Part shown: positions 41,300 to 49,892 of the stretch, piece after piece
Position numbering within the stretch: position 1 is the first letter of the stretch
Layout of the letters: each line of letters begins with the position of its first letter
Source of the DNA: RH-AL1 sp965249685
Lineage (GTDB): Bacteria; Pseudomonadota; Alphaproteobacteria; Rhizobiales; Beijerinckiaceae
Length of the DNA: 64,000 bases
Direction: 5' to 3'
Assembly (NCBI GenBank): GCA_965249685.1
Contig: CBDFMN010000003.1
Location: 434,001 to 498,000 of the forward strand
Made by a program: the position numbers and the translations under genes
The notes under the pieces: generated by a model
What the model was told of the DNA's origin: nothing
The model's input: only the letters and a program-made list of their open reading frames with translations
Databases searched by the model: none

Positions 41300-42286
41300 T
41301 CAATCGCGATCCAGGCGCACGGCATCTCCCCAGGGATCCGTCGTCTGGAACGCGGCTTCGATTGTTGCACCTTCGCGGACGGTCGTGACGTGGCAGGAAA
41401 GAGACGTGTGGCCACCCTGATCCCTGCTCTTGCACAGGCCGTCGACGGGCGTCGTGCCGGCCTTTGTGTCTCCCTGGATCAGTAGGACACTGGTGATAGG
41501 CAGGCGGTAAGAGCCGTCAGCCTCGGTGATGCCATCCCTTAGCAAACCATAGAAGCCCAGCACGGTTCGCGCGTCGAGCGTGAAGAACGTCGTAAGCGCG
41601 CGTTTGTCGAGGACGGCCCTTCCAACGAAACTCGCGCAATACGGCGTCGCATCATCCGGCCGCGCCAGGGTCAGGCATTGGCCCCGCGCGGTCGAGACCT
41701 CCGATCGCGGTATTCGGAACACGGCGTCTTCTATGGTATAATGGCGGGTCGACGGACCTCCTAAAGTCGCGAAGTTCACGGCGATGCGGCCGCTTCGGCC
41801 CATTGTCTCACAGCGTATGTAGTAGGCGTCGACGCTGCAGCTCCCCGAGGCGGCTTCAGTCGAGACATGGCCTTGGCTCAGCACATGAACTTTGCCGATC
41901 GTGTAACGGAGCACGCCGTTCTGCGGGGGATCGAGGGGCGGGATGGTTTCCAGACCGATCGCCTTCGCACCCAGGGTAAACCACTGGATCGTCGTGACGT
42001 CGCCGGTAAAGGAGACGGCCGCGCGCCCCTCGCAGCCCGATGTCACGTCCTGACCGAAGACATCCAGCGAGACGCATCGGCCGCGATAGGTGGTGAGCAC
42101 CGCGTGGGGGCGATAGTCGATCAGGGTCTTGAGGGGAAAAGCCCGCACCTCGCTGAAGGGCTTGAAGACGTCCTCCAGCAATCCCGGGGCCATGCTGGAC
42201 GATGGCGGCGGAGACTGCGCCTCGCTTCCGCTACAGGACACACTCCATACGAGCCATCCAACCACGGTCCAAAGTATCGGGCGCAT
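41300..42286 (-). CDS. Exported protein with two copies of a four-cysteine domain
   Basis: The 328-residue protein begins with a signal peptide (LWTVVGWLVWSVSC); the Cys at 18 is not in a good lipobox. Two tandem domains align by eye: residues 69-174 (C71, C85, C150, C159) and 201-316 (C204, C217, C285, C298). Shared positions include RGRC/RGQC, TTIQWFTLGA/TTFFTLDA and the SQG/IQG turns. The pattern suggests two disulfides per domain in the periplasm. I do not recognise a family. It is convergent with the DUF5666-like gene and divergent from the YfgM-like gene. Confidence 0.75.
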   Translation of the reverse strand: MRPILWTVVGWLVWSVSCSGSEAQSPPPSSSMAPGLLEDVFKPFSEVRAFPLKTLIDYRPHAVLTTYRGRCVSLDVFGQDVTSGCEGRAAVSFTGDVTTIQWFTLGAKAIGLETIPPLDPPQNGVLRYTIGKVHVLSQGHVSTEAASGSCSVDAYYIRCETMGRSGRIAVNFATLGGPSTRHYTIEDAVFRIPRSEVSTARGQCLTLARPDDATPYCASFVGRAVLDKRALTTFFTLDARTVLGFYGLLRDGITEADGSYRLPITSVLLIQGDTKAGTTPVDGLCKSRDQGGHTSLSCHVTTVREGATIEAAFQTTDPWGDAVRLDRD

Positions 42287-42399
42287 CGTGTCACCAGCGT
42301 CGAGAACCGAGGAACGGGTTTTCACCAATCGGTTCGCGCGCCTCATTCTTGTATGCTAAGCCGCCAGCACAGTTCTTCTCAAGCGGCCCCGAACCACAC

Positions 42400-43224
42400 A
42401 TGTCCGAATTCATCCGCGAGGTCGACGAGGAGTACCGGCGCGACCGCGTCGTCGGGTTCCTCGCCAAATATCAGTCGGCGTTGATCGTCCTGGTGCTTGC
42501 GGTCGTCCTCGGCACGGCGGCCTATCGGGTCTACCTGCACTATCAGACGCAGGCCGCCGAGGCCGCCAACGCGCGCTACGATGCCGCCATGCAGCTGATG
42601 CGTGAGGGCAAGCCGGCGGAGGCACAGGCCGCGTTCGATAAGATCCAGGGCGAGGGGGTGACGGGCTACGCGGCGCTGGCCCGGTTGAAGGCCGTCGAGA
42701 TCCTGGCTGTCCGCGACCCGGCGGGAGCCGCGCGCGGCTACGACGCGATAAGCGTCGACACTGGCGTCGAGCCAACCCTGCGGGATGCCGCGCAGATCCG
42801 CGGCGCCATGCTCCGCGTCGACAGCGACGACCCCAAAGCCTTCGAGGCGCGTTACGCCGGGTTGGCGAGCGAGGGCTTCACTTTTCGCGCCTCCTTGCGC
42901 GAGCTGCTGGCGCTCGCGGCGTTCAAGCGCAACGACACGGAGGCTGCGGGGCGCTGGCTCGACCAGGTCGTCACCGACCCGAACGCCCCGACCGCTCTGC
43001 GGCGCCGGGCCGAGGCTTTCCTGGGTCTCGTCGCCGCTGGCGCTGCTCAGGCGGGGACGCCGGAGGCTTCCAAACCGGTGCTCGATGTCTCTCCTTCGGC
43101 AACGCCGCCCGCCGTCGCGGCCCAAGCTACCCCGGCCCAAGCTACCCCGGCCTCAACCACGCCGACCCCGGTCACGCCGGCAAAGCCGACGATTCCTCCG
43201 GCGTCGGCGCCCCCTGCGCGCTGA
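42400..43224 (+). CDS. YfgM-like membrane-anchored TPR protein
   Basis: This 274-residue protein has a cytoplasmic N-terminus (MSEFIREVDEEYRRDR), one membrane helix at about residues 27-46, and a TPR_21/YfgM-like helical domain to about residue 210. A Pro/Ala/Thr tail follows. YfgM in E. coli associates with the SecYEG/PpiD machinery. Its place directly before der matches E. coli yfgM-bamB-der, here without bamB. A 15-bp repeat lies in the tail. The start at 42400 was chosen by family N-terminus; the frame is open further upstream. Confidence 0.85.
   Translation: MSEFIREVDEEYRRDRVVGFLAKYQSALIVLVLAVVLGTAAYRVYLHYQTQAAEAANARYDAAMQLMREGKPAEAQAAFDKIQGEGVTGYAALARLKAVEILAVRDPAGAARGYDAISVDTGVEPTLRDAAQIRGAMLRVDSDDPKAFEARYAGLASEGFTFRASLRELLALAAFKRNDTEAAGRWLDQVVTDPNAPTALRRRAEAFLGLVAAGAAQAGTPEASKPVLDVSPSATPPAVAAQATPAQATPASTTPTPVTPAKPTIPPASAPPAR
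43120..43149 (+). repeat. Perfect 15-bp tandem duplication in the YfgM-like gene
   Basis: GCCCAAGCTACCCCG occurs twice back to back, coding for AQATP repeats in the disordered C-terminal tail; degenerate copies follow. Confidence 0.85.
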
Positions 43225-43283
43225 GCGCCGCCCAATCCTGAAGCGGTCCGTCGCGCCCGGCCGCTCGATCTGTGAAAGCGGCC

Positions 43284-44684
43284 ATGTTTGCCATCGCCAT
43301 CATCGGCCGGCCCAATGTCGGCAAGTCCACCCTGTTCAACCGGCTCGTCGGCAAGAAGCTCGCGCTGGTCGACGACCGGCCCGGCGTGACCCGCGACCGG
43401 CGCGAGGGCGAGGCGAAGCTCGGCGATCTGCGGTTCACGGCCATCGACACCGCCGGCCTCGAGGAGGGCGACGCGGCCTCGCTCTCTGGCCGCACGCGGG
43501 CACAGACCGAGGCGGCCATCGAGTCAGCGGACGGAATCTTCTTCGTGATCGACGCGCGGGTCGGCATCACCCCGGACGACCGCGCCTTTGCAGCGCTCGT
43601 GCGGCGCGCCGGCAAGCCGCTGATTCTCGTCGCCAACAAGGCGGAGGGCAGGCAAGGCGACCTGGGCGTGGCCGAGGCCTATCAACTCGGCCTTGGCGAT
43701 CCGATCCCACTCTCCGGCGAGCACGGCGACGGGTTCTCCGAACTCTACGCTGCGCTGCTGGAGGCCCTGCCGAAGCAGACCGCCTTGGCTCCCGAAGAGG
43801 AGCCCGAGTCGCGCCGCGTCTTCGACGACGAGGAGGACGGCAGCGAACTCGATCCGACCAAGCCGCTGCGTATCGCCGTGGTCGGCCGGCCGAACGCCGG
43901 CAAGTCGACGCTCCTCAACCACATCATAGGCGAGGAGCGGCTGCTGACGGGCCCCGAGGCGGGGCTGACGCGCGACGCCATCGGCATCGATCTCACTTGG
44001 CGCGGGCGGGACATGAAGATGTTCGACACCGCCGGCCTGCGCCGTCGCGCCAAAGTGGACGACAAGCTGGAGAAACTCGCCGGCGCCGACGCCCTGCGGG
44101 CGGCCCGTTTCGCGGAGGTGGTGATCTTGCTGATCGACGCCACCAAGCCGTTCGAGAAGCAGGACCTGACCCTTGCCGACCTCGTCGAGCGGGAAGGGCG
44201 CGCGTTGGTCATCGGCGTCAACAAGTGGGACCTGATCGAGGACAAAGGGGAACGGCTGAAGTTCCTGCGAGAGGAGGCATGGCGCCTGCTGCCGCAGGTC
44301 AAGGGCGCACCGGTCGTCGCCGTGTCGGGCACCACGGGCTTCGGGGTCGAACGCTTGATGGAGGCGGCGAGCGTCACCCACGAGACCTGGAACAAGCGCA
44401 TTTCGACGGCGCGCCTCAACCGCTGGCTGGCGGCCGCGATCGAGCAGCAGCCACCACCCGCCGTCGCGGGGCGGCGCATCAAGATCCGCTACATGACGCA
44501 ATTGCGGGCCAGGCCGCCCTACTTCATCCTTTTCGGCAACCAGCTCGACGCGCTACCGACCAGCTATGAGCGTTTTCTCGTCAACGGTTTGCGTACCGCC
44601 TTCGACCTGCCGGGCGTGCCGATCCGCATCTCCAAGAAGGTCAGCGACAACCCCTACAAAGACCGCAAGAGCCCGCAGCGTTAG
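43284..44684 (+). CDS. der: GTPase Der (EngA), ribosome assembly factor
   Basis: Der has two tandem GTPase domains and supports 50S subunit maturation. The first P-loop is AIIGRPNVGKSTLF at the extreme N-terminus with DTAGLEEG; the second is AVVGRPNAGKSTLLNHI with DTAGLRRRAKV. A KH-like C-terminal domain ends near residue 455. The ATG at 43284 gives the family N-terminus; a GTG four codons earlier is possible. The 466-residue length is normal. Its stop overlaps the stop of the convergent copper-chaperone gene by four bases. Confidence 0.96.
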   Translation: MFAIAIIGRPNVGKSTLFNRLVGKKLALVDDRPGVTRDRREGEAKLGDLRFTAIDTAGLEEGDAASLSGRTRAQTEAAIESADGIFFVIDARVGITPDDRAFAALVRRAGKPLILVANKAEGRQGDLGVAEAYQLGLGDPIPLSGEHGDGFSELYAALLEALPKQTALAPEEEPESRRVFDDEEDGSELDPTKPLRIAVVGRPNAGKSTLLNHIIGEERLLTGPEAGLTRDAIGIDLTWRGRDMKMFDTAGLRRRAKVDDKLEKLAGADALRAARFAEVVILLIDATKPFEKQDLTLADLVEREGRALVIGVNKWDLIEDKGERLKFLREEAWRLLPQVKGAPVVAVSGTTGFGVERLMEAASVTHETWNKRISTARLNRWLAAAIEQQPPPAVAGRRIKIRYMTQLRARPPYFILFGNQLDALPTSYERFLVNGLRTAFDLPGVPIRISKKVSDNPYKDRKSPQR

Positions 44685-45166
44685 CGCGAGGAGTCGGGCG
44701 CGTCCCTTGCCGCCATGCCGGCGACGCTGAAGGTCACGGCCACCCGCCCGGCTTTGGCGAAGGTCAGCGTGCCCGCCACGCGTTGCCCTTGCTTGAACTG
44801 CGCCGTCGGATCGAGGAACATCAGATGCTCGCCGCCGGGCTTCAGGGTCACGGTGGCACCGGGCGCGAGAGGAAGCCCCTGGTCGAGCCGGGCCATGTGC
44901 ATCACGCCGCCGTGCATCGCCATCGTGTGCACCTCCCCGACCCGGGCGCCCTCCAAGCTTGCCGCGATAAGGCGGTCCTCACCAGGTCCGGCATTGACCA
45001 GCGTGACGTAGCCGCCCGCGACCTTCGCCCCGCTCGGCGTCGCGCGCAGCCACGCCTGCCTGATCGAGACGGCGCCTGCCGCGACCGTCGTGGCCTCCTC
45101 GGCACGAAGCGGGTGCGCGAGCAGGACGAAGCCGACGACGGCCAGCGATCCCCTATGGTTGAACAC
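44681..45166 (-). CDS. PCu(A)C-type periplasmic copper chaperone
   Basis: The 161-residue exported protein (signal peptide about 1-22) carries the copper site of the PCuAC/DUF461 family: H80-x10-M91, then H114-x-M116, in VHTMAMHGGVMHMARLD and GGEHLMFLD. Such proteins hand Cu(I) to cytochrome oxidase assembly factors. No SCO or oxidase gene is adjacent. It is the last gene of the minus-strand run after an SDR gene, 21 bp downstream of it. Confidence 0.9.
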   Translation of the reverse strand: MFNHRGSLAVVGFVLLAHPLRAEEATTVAAGAVSIRQAWLRATPSGAKVAGGYVTLVNAGPGEDRLIAASLEGARVGEVHTMAMHGGVMHMARLDQGLPLAPGATVTLKPGGEHLMFLDPTAQFKQGQRVAGTLTFAKAGRVAVTFSVAGMAARDAPDSSR

Positions 45167-45187
45167 GTCGGTCTCCGCCGCTCGCGC

Positions 45188-45949
45188 CTAGGCCGGCGCC
45201 TGAAAGCTCATCGTCGAATCGGTAGGAAAGTCGTAGAGCCGCCCGGTCTCGGTCCAGCTTGGCAGGCAGAGCCGGAGGATGTGAGGCGCGAGGTCTTCCG
45301 GCGTGCGGAGGCTTGCAGGGTCTTCGCCCGGCATCGCGGCCGCACGCATCCGCGTCCGCAGGGGGCCGGGATTGACCGCCATGACCTTGACGTGGCTGGT
45401 CGTCTCCGTCTCGGCGGCATAGGTGCGCACGAGGCTGTCGACCGCGCCTTTGGAGACGGCATAAGGCCCCCAATAGGGACGGAAGCTCGCGCGATGGCCG
45501 GCACCCGACGTCAGCAGGGCGACGCGTCCGGCGTCGGAGGCGCGCAGCAGCAGGTCGAGGGAGCGGATCAGCCGGTAATTGGCGGTCACGTTGACCGCCA
45601 TAACGTAGTCCCAGCTCTTCGGATCGCAATGGGCCAGCGGCGTCAGCGGGCCGAGTACGCCGGCGTTGCCGACGAAGACGTCGAGCTTGCCCCAACGCTC
45701 GTGCAGCGCGGCGCCGAGGCGGTCGAGCGCCTCGTAGTCGGTCATATCAAGCGGCACGAGCGTCGCCGGCTCCCCCGTCGCCTGCTTCACGGCGTCGTCC
45801 AGGGCCTCCAGCCCACCTTGCGTGCGGGCCACTGCCACGATGTGCGCGCCCGCCCGCGCGAGCGCCAGCGAAAGCGCGTGGCCGATGCCGCGCGAAGCGC
45901 CCGTGACGAGGGCCACGCGGCCTGCGAGCGGCTTGGCGGCGAAGTCCAT
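45188..45949 (-). CDS. Short-chain dehydrogenase/reductase family protein
   Basis: This 253-residue classical SDR has the cofactor loop ALVTGASRGIGHALSLALA, VGNAG in place of NNAG, and the catalytic Ser plus Tyr-x3-Lys in LLTSGAGHR and PYAVSKGAVDSLV. It begins 6 bp after purF on the same strand, so it is almost certainly co-transcribed with it. I associate an SDR gene after purF with Rhizobiales. Substrate is unknown. Confidence 0.9.
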   Translation of the reverse strand: MDFAAKPLAGRVALVTGASRGIGHALSLALARAGAHIVAVARTQGGLEALDDAVKQATGEPATLVPLDMTDYEALDRLGAALHERWGKLDVFVGNAGVLGPLTPLAHCDPKSWDYVMAVNVTANYRLIRSLDLLLRASDAGRVALLTSGAGHRASFRPYWGPYAVSKGAVDSLVRTYAAETETTSHVKVMAVNPGPLRTRMRAAAMPGEDPASLRTPEDLAPHILRLCLPSWTETGRLYDFPTDSTMSFQAPA

Positions 45950-45955
45950 GGCGGG

Positions 45956-47437
45956 TCAGCCGGTCTCCGCCAGCAGCGAGAGCTGGCTGCGCGTCTCGCC
46001 GCTCACGTCCGTGAGGTAGGTCGGATAGTCGCCGGTGAAGCAATGGTCGGTGAACTGCGGCCGGTACGGGTCGCGCCGCTCCTCGCCCATCGCGCGGTAG
46101 GTCCCCTCGACGGTGAGGAAGGCCAGGGAATCGCAACCGATGTAGTCGCGCATCTCCTCGAGGGAGTGGGTGGCCGCCAGCAGCTTCTCACGCTCGGGCG
46201 TGTCGATCCCGTAGTAGTCGGGATATTTGATCGGCGGCGACGAGATGCGGAAATGCACCTCGCGCGCGCCGGCTTCTCGCATCATCCGCACGATCTTCAC
46301 CGACGTCGTTCCCCGCACGATCGAATCGTCGATCAGCACGATGCTCTTGCCGGCGACGACCGAGCGGTTGGCGCTGTGCTTCAGGCGGACGCCGAGTTCC
46401 CGCGTCGATTGCGTCGGCTGGATGAAGGTGCGACCGACGTAATGGTTGCGGATGATGCCGAGCTCGAAAGGGATGCCGGACGCGCGCGCGTACCCGATCG
46501 CGGCCGGGACTCCGGAATCGGGGACGGGAATGACCACGTCGGCTCGCACCGGCATCTCGCGGGCGAGCTCCGCCCCCATCGCTTTGCGAGTCTCGTAGAC
46601 CGAGCGCCCATGCACCACCGAGTCGGGCCGCGCGAAATAGATGTATTCGAAGATGCAGGGACGCGCCTGGACGCGGGGGAATGGCCGCAGGCTCTCGACG
46701 CCCGTTTCGGTGATGACGACGATCTCGCCGTTCTCGATGTCACGCACGAACCGTGCGCCAATGATGTCGAGCGCGCAGGTCTCCGAGGCCAGGAGATAGT
46801 GGCCGTCGAGTTCGCCCAGCACCAAGGGGCGGATCCCGAGCGGGTCGCGGGCGCCGATCAGCGCCTTGTTGGACAGCGTGACGAGCGCATAGGCGCCTTC
46901 GAGCTCGCGCAAAGCCTCGATGAATCGCTCGATCACGCGACCCTTGCGGCTGCGCGCCACGAGGTGGAGGATGACCTCCGTGTCCGACGTCGATTGGTAG
47001 ATGGCTCCGTCGCGGATCAGCGAGCGGCGCAGCGTCAGGCCGTTGGTGAGATTGCCGTTGTGGGCGACCGCGATGCCGCCGGTGTCGAGCTCGGCGAACA
47101 GCGGCTGCACATTGCGCAGGATCGTCTCGCCGGTGGTCGAGTAGCGGACATGGCCGACCGCCGAATCGCCCGGCAGGCGAGCGATCGTCGACGCCTTGGA
47201 GAAATGCTCGCTGACGAGACCGAGGCGGCGCTCGGAGTTGAAGCGGGATCCGTCGAAGGCGACGATGCCGGCCGCTTCTTGACCACGGTGCTGAAGGGCG
47301 TGAAGGCCGAGCGCCGTGACTGCGGCGGCGTCGGGATGGCCGAAAATCCCGAAGACCCCGCATTCCTCCCGAAGCCGATCCGCCTCTGGATCGAAACTGT
47401 CTTCTTTGGAGTCCGAGCTGGAAGCCAGGCTTGTCAT
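45956..47437 (-). CDS. purF: Amidophosphoribosyltransferase
   Basis: PurF makes 5-phosphoribosylamine from PRPP and glutamine, the first step of purine synthesis. The 493-residue protein carries a 25-residue lead before the N-terminal nucleophile C26 (REECGVFGIFGHPDAA), so it is probably a processed, Bacillus-type PurF. The PRPP-binding motif is VLIDDSIVRGTTS, and the glutamine domain shows AVAHNGNLTNG. The ATG at 47437 has GAGG five bases upstream. cvpA lies upstream by 127 bp, a widespread neighbour, and an SDR gene follows. Confidence 0.96.
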   Translation of the reverse strand: MTSLASSSDSKEDSFDPEADRLREECGVFGIFGHPDAAAVTALGLHALQHRGQEAAGIVAFDGSRFNSERRLGLVSEHFSKASTIARLPGDSAVGHVRYSTTGETILRNVQPLFAELDTGGIAVAHNGNLTNGLTLRRSLIRDGAIYQSTSDTEVILHLVARSRKGRVIERFIEALRELEGAYALVTLSNKALIGARDPLGIRPLVLGELDGHYLLASETCALDIIGARFVRDIENGEIVVITETGVESLRPFPRVQARPCIFEYIYFARPDSVVHGRSVYETRKAMGAELAREMPVRADVVIPVPDSGVPAAIGYARASGIPFELGIIRNHYVGRTFIQPTQSTRELGVRLKHSANRSVVAGKSIVLIDDSIVRGTTSVKIVRMMREAGAREVHFRISSPPIKYPDYYGIDTPEREKLLAATHSLEEMRDYIGCDSLAFLTVEGTYRAMGEERRDPYRPQFTDHCFTGDYPTYLTDVSGETRSQLSLLAETG

Positions 47438-47564
47438 GATCACCTCGCGGGATCGGGGGCGGAGGCCACGCGTAGAGGGCGCGCCCACGATCCAGTGCGT
47501 CACACGCCCTACATAATCCGAACGGGGTCGAAAGCTAGAAGAATCCGGCGGCCGTGGATGGCCT

Positions 47565-48173
47565 TCAGGGCGCTTTTCTACTGTCGTCGCGCGTCGGCGG
47601 TCGCGGCAGGCCTTTGGACGCGGCATCGCCCTCCGCAGCAGGCTCTTCGGCAGCCGTCCCCACCTTCGGCTTCTTGAAGCGGCCTATAATCCCTTCAGGG
47701 TCGTCCGGAAGCAGGCTCGTCAACTGGTCGCCGGTCGACTGGAGCAATGGCTTCATCTTCGCACCCTTCACCCATTCCGGCTGCTTTTCCGGCGGAACCA
47801 GCCAGGAGAAAAAGACGAAGGCGATGACGCAGAGCAGCAGGCCACGCGCCGCGCCGAAGACGAAGCCGAGCGAGCGGTCGAGCGCGCCCACCTTCGAGTC
47901 GAGGATCGCGTCGGAGAGGCGGATCGTGATGATCGAGACGAGGATCAGCGTCACGAAGAACACGGCTGCCGCCGCCATCGCCATCGCGAGCACGTCTTTC
48001 TGGATGTAGGGCTTCACGTAGGGAAGCACGAGCGGGTAGAAATAGATCGCCGCGACAGCCGCCGCGCCCCAGGACGCGATCGCCAGGACCTCGCGCGTGA
48101 AACCGCGCAGCATGGCGAGGAGGGCCGAGATCAGGATCACGACGATAAGGCCGAGGTCTAGGTAGGAGGGCAT
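47565..48173 (-). CDS. cvpA: CvpA family membrane protein
   Basis: This 202-residue inner-membrane protein has four predicted helices. The conserved N-terminus LGLIVVILISALLAMLRGFT and the segment DRSLGFVFGAARGLLLC are typical. A charged, Pro/Lys-rich cytoplasmic tail follows residue 140. In E. coli CvpA is needed for colicin V production and tolerance to bile; the biochemical role is unknown. It precedes purF, as in many proteobacteria. Confidence 0.92.
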   Translation of the reverse strand: MPSYLDLGLIVVILISALLAMLRGFTREVLAIASWGAAAVAAIYFYPLVLPYVKPYIQKDVLAMAMAAAAVFFVTLILVSIITIRLSDAILDSKVGALDRSLGFVFGAARGLLLCVIAFVFFSWLVPPEKQPEWVKGAKMKPLLQSTGDQLTSLLPDDPEGIIGRFKKPKVGTAAEEPAAEGDAASKGLPRPPTRDDSRKAP

Positions 48174-48279
48174 GATCTTCGGCCTTCAGCCGCCATCGCT
48201 CGATCCGCGACATGGCAGTGCCGCCGGCTTCCCCGGCTTGGATGTGGTGAGGGCTTATAACCCGAGCGCGAGCGCGGCG

Positions 48280-49722
48280 TCACGTCGCTCGCCGGTCGCT
48301 CCCGGCTACGTTTCGCAGGGGCGCCGCCGTTTTCGATGCACTGTTGTCTTTCGGTCTGGCGATCTCCGCGACGAGGGCGCCGATATGGTCGCAGCCAAGC
48401 GCGGCGATCGCCTCGCCCCCCGCTTCGGCGACCTGCGTGCCGCGAGGCGCCACGGCCGACGTGAAGCCGAGCTTGGCCGCCTCCTTGAGCCGGGCCGGCG
48501 CGTGGGCCACCGGCCGCACCGCGCCGGAGAGGCCGACTTCGCCGAAATAGACCGCGCGGGGTGGCAGGCTTTGGCCCGACAGGGACGATACGAGCGCGGC
48601 GGCAACCGCGAGGTCGGCTGCCGGCTCGCTGACCCGCAGGCCGCCGGCGATTGTGAGATAGATGTCGTGCTGGCCGAGCTTCAGGCCGGCATGGGCCTCG
48701 AGCACGGCGACCACCATGGCGAGCCGGCTCGTGTCCCAGCCGACGACGGCGCGGCGCGGCGTGCCGAGCGAGGTGGGCGCCACCAGAGCCTGGATCTCCA
48801 CCAGGAGAGGCCGCGTGCCCTCCATGCCGGCGAAGACCGCCATGCCGGGCGTCGCGTCCTCGTGGCCGGTGAGGAACAGGGCGGAGGGGTTCGCGACCTC
48901 GCTCAACCCGCCGCCCGTCATCTCGAACACGCCGATCTCGTCGGTGGGGCCGAAGCGGTTCTTGACGGCGCGCAGGATGCGGAAATCGCGACCGCCCTCG
49001 CCCTCGAAGGAGATCACCGCGTCCACCATGTGCTCGACGACGCGCGGCCCGGCGATCTGCCCGTCCTTGGTGACGTGGCCGACGAGGATGACGACGGCTC
49101 CCGTCGTCTTGGCGAAGCGGATCAACGCCTGCGCTGATCCGCGCACCTGGGTGACGGTGCCCGGCGAGGATTCGACGCCGTCCGTCCACATGGTCTGGAT
49201 CGAATCGATCACCACCAGCGACGGGGAAGGGCCGTGCGAGAGGGTCGCGACGATGTCCTCGACAGCCGTCTCGGCCGCCAGTTCGACCGGCGCGGTGGAT
49301 AGGCCGAGACGGCTTGCGCGCAACCGCACCTGATCCATCGCTTCTTCGCCGGAGATGTAGACGACGCGCTCGCCGCGTTGCGCCATGGCCGCGCAGGCCT
49401 GGATCAGCAGCGTCGATTTGCCGATGCCGGGTTCGCCGCCGAGGAGGAGGACCGAGCCCGGCACGAAGCCGCCCCCGGTGACGCGGTCCAACTCGTCGAT
49501 GCCGGTCCGCAAGCGACGCTGCGGCGCGTCGGCATGGGCGAGCTCGCCGAGCGCGAAAATCCGCCCCTTGCGCGCGCCACGCGCCTGCTGGGCGCCGATA
49601 CCTGCCGCGCCACCGTCCTCGATGATCGAGTTCCAGGCCCCGCAGGCCTCGCAGCGACCCTGCCAGCGCGGCGTGACGTTGCCGCACTTCTGGCAGACGA
49701 ACGCACTTTTTGACTTGGCCAT
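48280..49722 (-). CDS. radA: DNA repair protein RadA
   Basis: RadA drives branch migration in recombination. The 480-residue protein has the N-terminal zinc finger (CQKCGNVTPRWQGRCEACGA), a Walker A loop GGEPGIGKSTLLIQ and the RadA-specific KNRFG motif (AVKNRFGPTDEIGV). A C-terminal Lon-protease-like domain follows (around VGLSGAVRPVAHAPARLKEA). It lies between alr and cvpA, the standard Rhizobiales order. A repeat-bearing 170-bp gap separates it from alr upstream. Confidence 0.95.
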   Translation of the reverse strand: MAKSKSAFVCQKCGNVTPRWQGRCEACGAWNSIIEDGGAAGIGAQQARGARKGRIFALGELAHADAPQRRLRTGIDELDRVTGGGFVPGSVLLLGGEPGIGKSTLLIQACAAMAQRGERVVYISGEEAMDQVRLRASRLGLSTAPVELAAETAVEDIVATLSHGPSPSLVVIDSIQTMWTDGVESSPGTVTQVRGSAQALIRFAKTTGAVVILVGHVTKDGQIAGPRVVEHMVDAVISFEGEGGRDFRILRAVKNRFGPTDEIGVFEMTGGGLSEVANPSALFLTGHEDATPGMAVFAGMEGTRPLLVEIQALVAPTSLGTPRRAVVGWDTSRLAMVVAVLEAHAGLKLGQHDIYLTIAGGLRVSEPAADLAVAAALVSSLSGQSLPPRAVYFGEVGLSGAVRPVAHAPARLKEAAKLGFTSAVAPRGTQVAEAGGEAIAALGCDHIGALVAEIARPKDNSASKTAAPLRNVAGSDRRAT

Positions 49723-49741
49723 GCAGGTCTCGACCTGTGCT

Positions 49742-49882
49742 TTATTCTCCCGAAGGCAGGAGAAGGTGGTCTCGTAACGAGAGCAGACGGAAGACGTACC
49801 TGATTCCCAGAAGAACGGCTAAGCCCGGCGCCGTCCCCACCGAACTCGCTACGTCTCTCCCCCTCCCGCAAGCGGGAAGGCG
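49742..49882. repeat. Degenerate intergenic palindromic repeat element between alr and radA
   Basis: The gap holds three nested hairpin units: TTCTCC/GGAGAA (49745-49750, 49759-49764), TCTCG/CGAGA (49770-49774, 49778-49782) and a perfect TCCCGC-AA-GCGGGA (49864-49869, 49872-49877). The wording resembles dispersed intergenic palindromes common in GC-rich alphaproteobacteria. The last hairpin lies just after the alr stop and could end or slow transcription toward radA, though no T-run follows. Confidence 0.5.
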
Positions 49883-49892
49883 GAAACTGGCG

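Noticed and set aside
44783..47677. A 964-codon open frame on the plus strand opposite purF, the SDR gene and the PCuAC gene
   Set aside because: It is antisense to three clearly homologous genes, has an Arg/Gly/Asp/His-heavy composition typical of GC-rich shadow frames, and shows no family motif.
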